A stretch of 64,000 nucleotides of DNA from an uncultured Pseudoalteromonas sp. (GCA_947493455.1 CANLRB010000005.1:1-64000), one strand, 5' to 3'. Positions 48,216 through 56,561 are shown, counted from the stretch's first letter. Translations and numbers: made by a program. The notes: generated by a model not told the origin, from the sequence alone.

Positions 48216-51200
48216 GCTTCATAGCCTACCGCAACAAATCAGCTACTGAAACATAATAATCATCTACAACAAGTTTAAAATTCACCGCTTCATAGCCTAC
48301 CGCAACAAATCAGCTACTGAAACATTACTTCGCGCTTTCCATATTCGACCACTTAAATCTGCTTCATAGCCTACCGCAACAAATCAGCTACTGAAACTTC
48401 TATTTCATTAATTAATTCATCTGGTGAGTTGGCTGCTTCATAGCCTACCGCAACAAATCAGCTACTGAAACTCAGTGCTCTGATAGGCTAAAAGAATTTG
48501 CTATTGAGCTTCATAGCCTACCGCAACAAATCAGCTACTGAAACTCTATGTTTGTCACAACAACTCGACCAGAACGCGCTTCATAGCCTACCGCAACAAA
48601 TCAGCTACTGAAACCAAAAGCGCCAAGTTACAAAAGTTGACTATTTAAGCTTCATAGCCTACCGCAACAAATCAGCTACTGAAACACATCATTAACATAA
48701 CCTTGACCTTCTTGTGGTCTGCTTCATAGCCTACCGCAACAAATCAGCTACTGAAACCTCAACTTCATAATCAGATAGATTAATTTCAGCGCTAAGCTTC
48801 ATAGCCTACCGCAACAAATCAGCTACTGAAACAAAACCTGATAATAATGTATATGTGCATTTGTGGTTTGCTTCATAGCCTACCGCAACAAATCAGCTAC
48901 TGAAACTCATCTGCGTAATACATAGGTGTTACAGCAGGAGGCTTCATAGCCTACCGCAACAAATCAGCTACTGAAACACGATGACATCACCAACAACGAA
49001 CCAACGGCAAACAGCTTCATAGCCTACCGCAACAAATCAGCTACTGAAACAAACAAATAACTCCACAAAATAAATCACCTCACAAATGCTTCATAGCCTA
49101 CCGCAACAAATCAGCTACTGAAACTCTATATTTGTTACAACCAATCGACCAGAACGTAAGCTTCATAGCCTACCGCAACAAATCAGCTACTGAAACTACA
49201 ACGTTCCAAAGTACACAAAGCATTTACACCGCTTCATAGCCTACCGCAACAAATCAGCTACTGAAACTCAAATACACATTTAGCTAAATCTAAATTAGCA
49301 ACCTGCTTCATAGCCTACCGCAACAAATCAGCTACTGAAACGTTACACAATTAATCATATGTTCAACTTTAATGTCAGCTTCATAGCCTACCGCAACAAA
49401 TCAGCTACTGAAACATTTTAATTTCCTTATGTTGATGCTGTTGCTTGTAAGCTTCATAGCCTACCGCAACAAATCAGCTACTGAAACCGTATGATTCAGG
49501 TATCAGAGTAGATGGACGTAAGCTTCATAGCCTACCGCAACAAATCAGCTACTGAAACGTAATGACCGACGTTTCGCCCCGCTGTTTTGCGCGCTTCATA
49601 GCCTACCGCAACAAATCAGCTACTGAAACCTACTCGCATTGGGAAACCCAAACGCTTAAACATGCTTCATAGCCTACCGCAACAAATCAGCTACTGAAAC
49701 TACTATAACCTTTACCTTTAATTTTGTTGAAGCTGCTTCATAGCCTACCGCAACAAATCAGCTACTGAAACCTTGGACGCCGGCCGTGTCTTCGCGCGAT
49801 TTACGCTGGCTTCATAGCCTACCGCAACAAATCAGCTACTGAAACAAAGCTCGTAGCGGTCGTCGTTAAGGTGATCGGCGCTTCATAGCCTACCGCAACA
49901 AATCAGCTACTGAAACTTTACGCGTTAATTCTACTGACGTTGAGCGCGCTAGCTTCATAGCCTACCGCAACAAATCAGCTACTGAAACTCCTCAACCCAA
50001 GAATAGCCATTTACTGCCTAAAGGCTTCATAGCCTACCGCAACAAATCAGCTACTGAAACGAAAGCCATGTTTTCCTTAGTAACTGGCGCGGAGTGCTTC
50101 ATAGCCTACCGCAACAAATCAGCTACTGAAACGAGGTAGACAAGCAAAGAATCGAGTTTGGCTACAGGCAGCTTCATAGCCTACCGCAACAAATCAGCTA
50201 CTGAAACGTATTGGTTTTCTGCCTTCTCCCATAATGAGTTTGCGCTTCATAGCCTACCGCAACAAATCAGCTACTGAAACATGATTTACCACCTCCAGCC
50301 TGTGTGGTACAGTTTTGGCTTCATAGCCTACCGCAACAAATCAGCTACTGAAACGCACCAAAACAGTGATTAAAGCGGGCCAGCTAGCCGACTGCTTCAT
50401 AGCCTACCGCAACAAATCAGCTACTGAAACAACCGCGTTGCTTCGATGTACCTGAGCGCAGCGCTTCGCTTCATAGCCTACCGCAACAAATCAGCTACTG
50501 AAACAAATCAAAGGAAACTAAGAAGCCGTATCGAGTAGCTTCATAGCCTACCGCAACAAATCAGCTACTGAAACAACAAGTTGAAAGTATTATAAAAAGC
50601 ATTCAATCGGCTTCATAGCCTACCGCAACAAATCAGCTACTGAAACACCTTATTACTACTGGCCCTAGACGTGGGGTTAGGCTTCATAGCCTACCGCAAC
50701 AAATCAGCTACTGAAACTAGTTCTTTTCTTAAGGCCTCAATAGCTTTTGTGCGCTTCATAGCCTACCGCAACAAATCAGCTACTGAAACTTATCGCGCGG
50801 AGCAGAAAGTTGAAAACCTAACGCGCTTCATAGCCTACCGCAACAAATCAGCTACTGAAACTTTCTTGGCCAACTCATAAGACAGCACTTTAAACGCTTC
50901 ATAGCCTACCGCAACAAATCAGCTACTGAAACTGCAACTGTAGGTGCTGAGAATAACGCTAAATTAGCTTCATAGCCTACCGCAACAAATCAGCTACTGA
51001 AACAGCGACTTTGACAGCCAGTCGATGTTCTCGACATTGCTTCATAGCCTACCGCAACAAATCAGCTACTGAAACTCTGAGGGCTTTAGATTCCAGCGCT
51101 CTAACCATTGAGCTTCATAGCCTACCGCAACAAATCAGCTACTGAAACAAAGAACTGGAGCGCAAACAAGATGGAACTGTACAGCTTCATAGCCTACCGC

Positions 51201-51580
51201 AACAAATCAGCTACTGAAACACACCTTATTTTGCTCGCTAATCACTTGTGCTGAGCTTCATAGCCTACCGCAACAAATCAGCTACTGAAACAATTGAAAA
51301 GTTTCGGTCACGGTGTAAGTTGGAACAGCTTCATAGCCTACCGCAACAAATCAGCTACTGAAACAATAAGCTTTTGCAAACTGAGCTGGTGTATTAGCTG
51401 GCTTCATAGCCTACCGCAACAAATCAGCTACTGAAACTCTTTATCAAGGTTGGTGAAATCCCACTTGCTTTCGCTTCATAGCCTACCGCAACAAATCAGC
51501 TACTGAAACTATGATGAGCGATATTGCAGACGCTTCCGCATTTGCTTCATAGCCTACCGCAACAAATCAGCTACTCAACA
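48216..51580 (-). CRISPR. Type II-B CRISPR array, 47 repeats and 46 spacers
   Basis: The 37-base repeat reads, on the plus strand, GCTTCATAGCCTACCGC then AACAAATCAGCTACTGAAAC. By my count there are 47 copies, all identical except the last (51544-51580), which loses its final five bases' match. Spacers are 33-39 nt. Read on the minus strand each repeat starts GTTTCAG, as in the II-B crRNAs of Francisella, and contains GCTGATTTGTTGC, the partner of the tracrRNA. Transcription should therefore run from 51.6 kb towards cas4. Two spacers (48545-48577, 49125-49159) are near-duplicates. Confidence 0.97.
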
Positions 51581-51663
51581 ATTCGATTTAACGCACGCAG
51601 ATACAACACACCGCCTTTTAAAATATTACTTAAAAATATCGATTTAGCTATTCTATTGGACAC

Positions 51664-51692
51664 TTTTTATTTTCGTAATAGAATCTATTCAA
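51664..51692 (-). promoter_or_regulatory. Candidate promoter of the CRISPR array
   Basis: On the minus strand, TTGAAT (51687-51692) and TAAAAA (51664-51669) are 17 bases apart, giving a start near 51657 and a leader of about 77 nt, AT-rich, before the first repeat. It follows directly on the terminator of the upstream gene. Confidence 0.5.
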
Positions 51693-51700
51693 ATTTAAAA

Positions 51701-51720
51701 AGCGAGCCAAATGGCTCGCT
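51701..51720 (-). terminator. Terminator of the 51725 gene
   Basis: Stem AGCGAGCC / GGCTCGCT with loop AAAT (plus-strand sense); on the minus strand it continues TTTTTAAATTT. It separates the hypothetical gene from the array unit. Confidence 0.75.
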
Positions 51721-51724
51721 AAAA

Positions 51725-52126
51725 CTAAATATTTTCAAACTGTTCGCACCATAACGGTATCGCGGCTTCAAAATACGCGGTTGGAGAAAGCATAAAAACA
51801 CTTTCAAACTCACTCGCAAATAGCTCACAGAACTCTATTATCTCATCTATATAAATCAGTAACATAGTCAGCATATCTATACCTTCGAGATATCTGTCTT
51901 CAAATTGCTCTATATGTTCATCAAAGATCAATTTCGAAATCGAAATTCCTAGCACTCTCCCAACATCGTCACGATGAAGATAAATATATCGAGAAAAGCT
52001 GAGTTCAATCTCATCGTTTGAATTATCTACGATGTCTGCGAAGAGCAATATTGTACTCTTATCTTGCGATGCCCATTTTGACTTAGAAATACGCTTATAT
52101 TTACGAATAAATTGGTTTTGGCTCAT
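51725..52126 (-). CDS. Hypothetical protein
   Basis: 133 residues, acidic, mostly helical, with a basic start (KYKRISKSKW) and a hydrophobic helical stretch (IDMLTMLLIYIDEIIEF). No recognised family or motif. It is the third-last feature before attR, in the same orientation as the gene at 52183 with a 56-base gap, so the two may be an operon. Position next to a CRISPR leader alone does not show a role in immunity. Confidence 0.5.
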   Translation of the reverse strand: MSQNQFIRKYKRISKSKWASQDKSTILLFADIVDNSNDEIELSFSRYIYLHRDDVGRVLGISISKLIFDEHIEQFEDRYLEGIDMLTMLLIYIDEIIEFCELFASEFESVFMLSPTAYFEAAIPLWCEQFENI

Positions 52127-52182
52127 TGTTTATCCTAGTTAATTTGTCCTCAACATTAACTAGCTTCGCGTTATGCGAATTA

Positions 52183-52494
52183 TTAGCCTTCGTCAAAGTC
52201 GAAGGTGTACTGCAAATCATAAAACTCATTGTCTCGATCCACATATAGGTCATTTTCTTGTTTTAGACCACCGAGGATTAATAAGCTTTGTTCAAACACT
52301 CTTTTAGCAGCCTCATAATCATAGTCACTTCTATTCCAGTAATGAATCTCAACGCTCTTTTTCCAAATTTCATCAAAAGTTTCATCAATTTGCTCTAAAT
52401 TATAGTCTGATACGGCACCATCAGAAAGGTATATTGCACGACTCAAATCATCGAATAAATTTATCAGTTGTTGTGTAGTAATTGGGTTCTTCAT
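52183..52494 (-). CDS. Hypothetical acidic protein
   Basis: 103 residues, strongly acidic, helical, with no signal peptide or recognised motif (starts MKNPITTQQLINLFDDLSRA). A GGAACG leader precedes the ATG. Upstream of the 51725 gene on the same strand and probably co-transcribed. Such small acidic proteins on islands are often inhibitors or antitoxins, but nothing here proves it. Confidence 0.5.
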   Translation of the reverse strand: MKNPITTQQLINLFDDLSRAIYLSDGAVSDYNLEQIDETFDEIWKKSVEIHYWNRSDYDYEAAKRVFEQSLLILGGLKQENDLYVDRDNEFYDLQYTFDFDEG

Positions 52495-52643
52495 AACGTT
52501 CCTTTTATAGTATTTTTACTTACTTAGGAACTTATGTGGGAAAATAACTGGCGCTGGAAAAGTTATATTAATTAGCGAACAGGAACTACACAATAAATGC
52601 ACGAGCACTGCTATAGCCCTTTAAAATTAAGAATTGGACGCGC

Positions 52644-52667
52644 GTTCAAATCCCCCCAGCTCCACCA
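52644..52667 (+). other. attR: second copy of the ssrA 3' end
   Basis: Exact 24-base match to 29740-29763, including the encoded CCACCA. Upstream bases (GACGCGC) differ from the tmRNA, as expected at the island junction. Only this end segment is present, so it cannot encode a second tmRNA. Confidence 0.9.
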
Positions 52668-52678
52668 ATAGCAAGGAC

Positions 52679-52706
52679 AAAGCCGCTTTTTAGCGGCTTT
52701 TCTTTT
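52679..52706 (+). terminator. Probable native ssrA terminator, displaced by the island
   Basis: Stem AAAGCCGCT / AGCGGCTTT followed by TCTTTTG, 12 bases after attR. No gene now ends here; before insertion it would have followed the tmRNA CCA directly. Confidence 0.7.
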
Positions 52707-52777
52707 GTCTAAAATTCGCCGCAGACACTAAATATCAACAGCTTAGCGATTTATAAAGATTTTTAATGACCAGTGAC

Positions 52778-52828
52778 AATTATCAATGACGCCCAATTTA
52801 AATTACTTTAATCAGCATGCCATGTTCA
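52778..52828 (+). repeat. Dispersed ~50-base repeat, copy 1
   Basis: AATTATCAATGACGCCCAAT then TTAAATTACTTTAATCAGCA and on to CCATGTTCA. It matches 55604-55656 with about six differences, and in part 56536-56561. Copies 1 and 2 bracket the AbiE-like pair and the 54914 gene. Confidence 0.75.
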
Positions 52829-52859
52829 AATATGGTTGTGTCTTTGTTAATTATTACTA

Positions 52860-52886
52860 GCCAGCAACAGTGTTGCCGGCTCTTTT
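52860..52886 (+). terminator. Orphan hairpin terminator upstream of the AbiE-like operon
   Basis: Stem GCCAGCAAC / GTTGCCGGC with one mismatch and loop AGT, then TCTTTTTG. It has no upstream gene to serve and may insulate the toxin-antitoxin operon or end an unrecognised small RNA. Confidence 0.6.
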
Positions 52887-53006
52887 TGTTCACTATGAAC
52901 TCTCGTTCAAAAAAAATGAACATGAAAATTTATTGAACAAACCACTTGCTTTATGTTCAATTTATATTATTGTTCAATATTTATGAACAGCATAATTTAT
53001 TGAACA
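52887..53006. promoter_or_regulatory. Cluster of nine TGTTCA/TGAACA half-sites (operator)
   Basis: Half-sites, with TGAAC or GTTCA as the core, start at 52887, 52896, 52905, 52917, 52934, 52954, 52971, 52984 and 53001, in mixed orientation, filling the 120 bases up to the AbiEi-like start codon. AbiEi antitoxins repress their own operon by binding inverted repeats; this cluster is the obvious site. Confidence 0.7.
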
Positions 53007-53008
53007 TC

Positions 53009-54058
53009 ATGTTAGAACAAGAATTAATTCACAATGCTATCGACAACTTAAATCAACAAACTGGTTTAGGTATCGATTATCGTGTTTTTGAAGACGGTAA
53101 TATCAATGGTGAGTTGGTATTGCCTAATGTAAAACAAAGATTACTAGTCGAGTGTAAGAAGTGGCTAAACAAGGCTAACTTACAAAAATATCTTGCAGAA
53201 TTAGAATTAACAAACATGCTCACTGATGTTGTATTAATCACGGACTATATCAATCCAAACCAGGCTACTTGGTTAAAAGATCATAAAGTACCTTTCATAG
53301 ATTTAGCAGGAAATGCTTATATCAACACCCCTCCTGTTTATATTGATATTCAAGGTAAGAAGCCAGAAAAGCCGATTCAAGAAATCACTTTGGCAAAACA
53401 ATTAGGAAAAGCATTTCAACCTAAAGGTATGAAGGTGGTGTTTATGTTGTTAGCTCATCCTGGGCTAGTGAATGAACCAATGCGCACTATTGCTGAGGTA
53501 GCAGAAGTCGCTCTCGGAACCGTTAAGCAAGTGCTCGATGATTTGATCTATCAAGGGTTTATTGTTCAAAAAAATACTCGTAACAATAAGAACGCTATCA
53601 AAGAAATCATCAATCCACAGGTATTACTCGACAAATGGTTAGACGCATATCCAACAACCGTTGAAGCTAAACTGAATAAAGAAGTTTATACCACTGACAA
53701 CTTAGAGTTATTAAGGACTTTAGACCTCACCGACACTAATGCTTTGTGGGGCGGCGAATATGCAGTTGAGCTGTGCGACAACTACCTAAACGCAAAAGAC
53801 TATCTGCTATATGTGCAGCCCGAACATAAAAATAAAATTTTAAAAACCGCCAGGTTGCGTAAAGCTACAACTAACGAAACTTTAAATAAAACGACTGCTA
53901 GAGTAATTCTAGCTGAGCCACTATTAAAGATCAGAAAGATAAAAGGTGAACAAGGTGATATGGCACACCCATACTTTATCTATGCAAACCTACTCGCTAG
54001 CCTAGAGCCGAGGAATATTGATGCAGCAAGGAGGTTTTATGAAAACCACATCGCTTAA
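53009..54058 (+). CDS. AbiEi-like antitoxin (winged-helix transcriptional regulator)
   Basis: About 349 residues. Residues 1-110 have a nuclease-fold look (LVECKKWLNK, LAELELTNMLTDVVLITDYI); a winged helix follows (about 140-200, ALGTVKQVLDDLIYQGFIVQ); the C-terminal part has GGEYAVELCDNYLN and VILAEPLLKI. This is the layout of type IV AbiEi-family antitoxins. I start at the ATG at 53009, since the frame upstream begins only with TTG inside the operator cluster. It overlaps the toxin gene, which is 3' to it. Confidence 0.75.
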   Translation: MLEQELIHNAIDNLNQQTGLGIDYRVFEDGNINGELVLPNVKQRLLVECKKWLNKANLQKYLAELELTNMLTDVVLITDYINPNQATWLKDHKVPFIDLAGNAYINTPPVYIDIQGKKPEKPIQEITLAKQLGKAFQPKGMKVVFMLLAHPGLVNEPMRTIAEVAEVALGTVKQVLDDLIYQGFIVQKNTRNNKNAIKEIINPQVLLDKWLDAYPTTVEAKLNKEVYTTDNLELLRTLDLTDTNALWGGEYAVELCDNYLNAKDYLLYVQPEHKNKILKTARLRKATTNETLNKTTARVILAEPLLKIRKIKGEQGDMAHPYFIYANLLASLEPRNIDAARRFYENHIA

Positions 54059-54893
54059 TGTAGTCGGCAAACTTCCACAAGGGCTGGTAGAGCTTTATCA
54101 AATTATTTCACGTCATACAGATGCTCTAGATATCCCATACTTAGTTGTTGGTGCGACAGCCAGAGACATCATTTTACATCACGGTTTTGGAGCGGCTATT
54201 GAGCGCGGTACACGTGATGTAGATTTTGGTATTCAAGTTCAAAACTGGGAGCAGTTTGAACAGCTGAAAACATCGTTACTTGAGAATGGCTTTACTCTCC
54301 ATAAAACAAAACCTCATCAATTAATAACGACTGTTTCTAATGGAGAAAAATGGGAAGTTGATATTATCCCATTTGGTGAAATTGCCAATGATGAAAGTAC
54401 CATTGCATGGCCGCCACAGCATGATATAGAAATGTCAGTTACAGGGTTCAAAGAAGCATTTGATCATGCCCTAAATGTAACTATTTCAGATGACCCTACT
54501 TTAGAAATTAAAGTCGCATCGCCTGCCGGAATGCTGCTTCTAAAACTCACTTCTTGGTTAGAGCGAGAACATAGTATTCGCCAAAAAGACGCGATGGATA
54601 TTTACTATCTAACCAAACATTACTCAAAAATACCGGAAATAGCTGATTCACTATATGACGATGATTATATGGAAGCTCAAGACTTTGATGAGCATAAAGC
54701 AGGAGCAATGAAGCTGGCCGACGATGCCAAGGTTATTGCCAGCGAAAAAAGTCTTGTATTTATAAATAAGAAACTATTCGCCGATAAAGCTAAACTGGAA
54801 AATCTAATATTAGATATTAACCGCAATGTAAAAATAGAATACTCTGAAGCTCAAGATTTAATAGACGTTGCCAGACAACAATTAGACCAGTGA
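54039..54893 (+). CDS. AbiEii-like nucleotidyltransferase toxin
   Basis: The 284-residue protein has the nucleotidyltransferase marks VVGATARDIILHHG and RGTRDVDFGIQV (the paired aspartates), then EVDIIPFGE, and a helical tail. AbiEii toxins transfer nucleotides to tRNA or other targets and stop growth. The ATG at 54039 follows AAGGAGGTTTT, a near-perfect ribosome site, and overlaps the antitoxin gene by 20 bases, typical for coupled toxin-antitoxin pairs. Confidence 0.78.
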   Translation: MKTTSLNVVGKLPQGLVELYQIISRHTDALDIPYLVVGATARDIILHHGFGAAIERGTRDVDFGIQVQNWEQFEQLKTSLLENGFTLHKTKPHQLITTVSNGEKWEVDIIPFGEIANDESTIAWPPQHDIEMSVTGFKEAFDHALNVTISDDPTLEIKVASPAGMLLLKLTSWLEREHSIRQKDAMDIYYLTKHYSKIPEIADSLYDDDYMEAQDFDEHKAGAMKLADDAKVIASEKSLVFINKKLFADKAKLENLILDINRNVKIEYSEAQDLIDVARQQLDQ

Positions 54894-54913
54894 ACGTAAT
54901 GTAAAAATAATTC

Positions 54914-55531
54914 TTAAGCTTTATCTTTCACTTTAAAGTCAACTAAACACACAGTCTTAGATTTATCTGTTTTATGATAGGTGGAATATGAATGGTAATA
55001 TCTCATCTTAATATCATAGCCTTCATAAGGAGTAATCAGTTCTATAAAATCACCTTTAAAGCAAAGTGGCATGGTACGATCTTGTGATCTCAACCAATCT
55101 GCTTGAGTGTTTATATGAAATTCACCTTTACTGGTATTAAGTTTTAGGATTGTCCATAAGTCATCCTCACCTCTATTTGTCCTGTTCCCCGGCCAAGTTT
55201 CTCTCAATATTTCGATAGAAAAAAGCTTCGCTTCAAATGTTTTGACCTTATGAAAATTATTGATATGTTCATAATTTACATAATTGGCTTTTTTTTCTTC
55301 ATACTTATCACTATAAGTTTTGGCTTGATACGTTATATAAGCAAAAATACAGCTAATGCATAGAACCGAATGGTAAGCTTTAAGTTGGCCTTTATACTGC
55401 TTATGCTTATAAAAAATAAATACTAATGCAGCTATCAATACAGTACTGATCACACTTGTGTGCATTAATTCTAAATGGATGTCTAGCGAACTTGTCATCG
55501 CTGGTGAATAAATTGTGTTATAACTTGTCAT
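54914..55531 (-). CDS. Membrane protein, unknown function
   Basis: 205 residues. Two hydrophobic segments lie near the N-terminus (VISTVLIAALVFIFY and YHSVLCISCIFAYITY), followed by a soluble region of about 140 residues with mixed charge. No family recognised. It converges with the AbiEii-like gene, 20 bases from its stop, and lies inside the span bracketed by repeat copies 1 and 2. Confidence 0.55.
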   Translation of the reverse strand: MTSYNTIYSPAMTSSLDIHLELMHTSVISTVLIAALVFIFYKHKQYKGQLKAYHSVLCISCIFAYITYQAKTYSDKYEEKKANYVNYEHINNFHKVKTFEAKLFSIEILRETWPGNRTNRGEDDLWTILKLNTSKGEFHINTQADWLRSQDRTMPLCFKGDFIELITPYEGYDIKMRYYHSYSTYHKTDKSKTVCLVDFKVKDKA

Positions 55532-55603
55532 AGTTTTTGGTGGGCTAAAACAAGCACACCTTTTCCTTTTAATGTTATCGTTTGTTTACTTTGTTAACAG
55601 CGG

Positions 55604-55656
55604 AATTATCAGTGACACCCAACTTTAAATGACTTTAATTAGCATGGCCATGTTCA
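55604..55656 (+). repeat. Dispersed ~50-base repeat, copy 2
   Basis: AATTATCAGTGACACCCAAC then TTTAAATGACTTTAATTAGC and on to GGCCATGTTCA. Differs from copy 1 by about four substitutions and two single-base gaps. It lies three bases beyond the stop of the 55659 gene. Confidence 0.75.
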
Positions 55657-55658
55657 TT

Positions 55659-56255
55659 TTATTTGAGCCAAAATGGTACTTCTCCTTTTTTTATAACCTT
55701 TTTATTACTTTTCGAATAATAAATTGAAGTGTAATAAGATCCTAAGCTTGCTAACGCGCCCAGCGAATCAATCTCAAATAAATACAAAGACTTACTACTA
55801 TTAGCAACTTTAAATTTGTATAAACAATGATAAAGCTCGGTATACCGATCCATACTCTGAAAGAAATAACTTTCTTTACCATCCTCATAAGTTAATTTGA
55901 AACAAGGAAGGTGATGAACTAACGGTCCTCGGTAATTCATTGGCTCTTGTTCAACCTTTATTACACTCTCCCAAGGATAGAAGCCCAGCCTAGGGGTCTC
56001 AATACCGAATTGATAAATACGGGCTACCTTTGCTGTATCCGTACGATACTGACCAATAGAAATCAACATCAAAATCAACATCATGATAGATAAAATTATC
56101 GCACCTTCCCAATCTGGTTCCTCATGACCTATTAGACCGTAAATAATGACCATCCCTATTATTACAATAAGAAAAAGCCCGACAGATGGAAAAAAAAACT
56201 GCCGAAAAGTTATGTTCTTTCCCAAAAAATCATTTAGTAACTTACCTTTACGCAT
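55659..56255 (-). CDS. Membrane protein with two N-terminal helices, unknown function
   Basis: About 198 residues from the ATG at 56255 (the frame is open to 56285). Two membrane segments (FPSVGLFLIVIIGMVIIYGL and AIILSIMMLILMLISI) precede a soluble part resembling a PH-like fold (PRLGFYPWESVIKVEQ). It directly follows a truncated gene end at 56297 on the same strand; that order is often seen for effector-immunity pairs, but this is only a suggestion. Confidence 0.5.
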   Translation of the reverse strand: MRKGKLLNDFLGKNITFRQFFFPSVGLFLIVIIGMVIIYGLIGHEEPDWEGAIILSIMMLILMLISIGQYRTDTAKVARIYQFGIETPRLGFYPWESVIKVEQEPMNYRGPLVHHLPCFKLTYEDGKESYFFQSMDRYTELYHCLYKFKVANSSKSLYLFEIDSLGALASLGSYYTSIYYSKSNKKVIKKGEVPFWLK

Positions 56256-56296
56256 AAATATTGGCGAGGTACCCCCGCCCTCCACAAAATAACCTA

Positions 56297-56521
56297 TTAG
56301 TTAAACTGCTCCCATAGAGCATTCACCTTTGCTTTTACTTCATTAACACCATTTTCAAATATGCCTGGAACAGAGGCCGTGAATGAAAATTGAGTATATT
56401 TCCCCCAAATCGCATCTGGCTTAGCCCAAGCGACTGCACCTCCAGCCGACCCAGAGGCAAGCGCAGAGTATAAATATTGAGTAGCAACTTGTTCATCGTC
56501 TTTTAAGTAATTGTCAAATGC
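56297..56521 (-). pseudogene. 3' fragment of an unidentified gene
   Basis: An open frame of 74 codons without a plausible start, ending EVKAKVNALWEQFN and a stop. It contains SALASGSAGGAVAWAKPDAI, which looks like real protein. A TGA in frame lies directly upstream and repeat copy 3 begins 15 bases further on. The family is unknown; the gene was cut at its 5' end. Confidence 0.5.
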
Positions 56522-56535
56522 TCAAAATTAACGAA

Positions 56536-56561
56536 AATTATTAATAACACCCAACTATAAA
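56536..56561 (+). repeat. Dispersed repeat, partial copy 3
   Basis: AATTATTAATAACACCCAAC then TATAAA, 22 of 26 bases equal to copy 2; similarity is lost after that. It sits at the broken end of the 56297 fragment. Confidence 0.5.

Larger units (their letters stand above)
29764..52667. mobile_element. ssrA-integrated genomic island carrying type II-B CRISPR-Cas9
   Basis: About 22.9 kb bounded by direct 24-base copies of the tmRNA end. It contains an integrase (32707), excisionase (33893), AlpA-like regulator (30009), a remnant integrase tail (30473), small secreted proteins, nuclease-like genes and the whole CRISPR-Cas locus. No conjugation genes, transposase or rolling-circle replication genes were seen, so it appears to be a non-self-transmissible integrative element. 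The core genome on the left is housekeeping; the probable native ssrA terminator lies just outside attR. Confidence 0.9.

Noticed and set aside
50671-50880. Open frame inside the CRISPR array encoding repeated FIAYRNKSATET
   Set aside because: The frame is created by translating the CRISPR repeat; the same applies to 51524-51754 and the repeat-containing end of 48055-48249.
48216-51580. Array transcribed on the plus strand, co-directional with cas genes
   Set aside because: It would require a tracrRNA reading GCTGATTTGTTGC on the plus strand in the cas9-cas1 gap, where no terminator follows; promoter and terminators fit the minus strand.
48216-51580. Promoter inside each repeat, as in Neisseria type II-C
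   Set aside because: The repeat ends CTATGAAGC, a poor -10, and no -35 hexamer is found 16-18 bases before it.
52644-52667. Second tmRNA or a tRNA gene at 52.6 kb
   Set aside because: Only the last 24 bases of the tmRNA are present; no acceptor or T-arm partner lies upstream.
52778-56561. Dispersed repeats as integron attC sites
   Set aside because: ACCCAAC fits the RYYYAAC core in two copies, but no matching GTTRRRY box or attC-like arms could be found, and no integron integrase is present.
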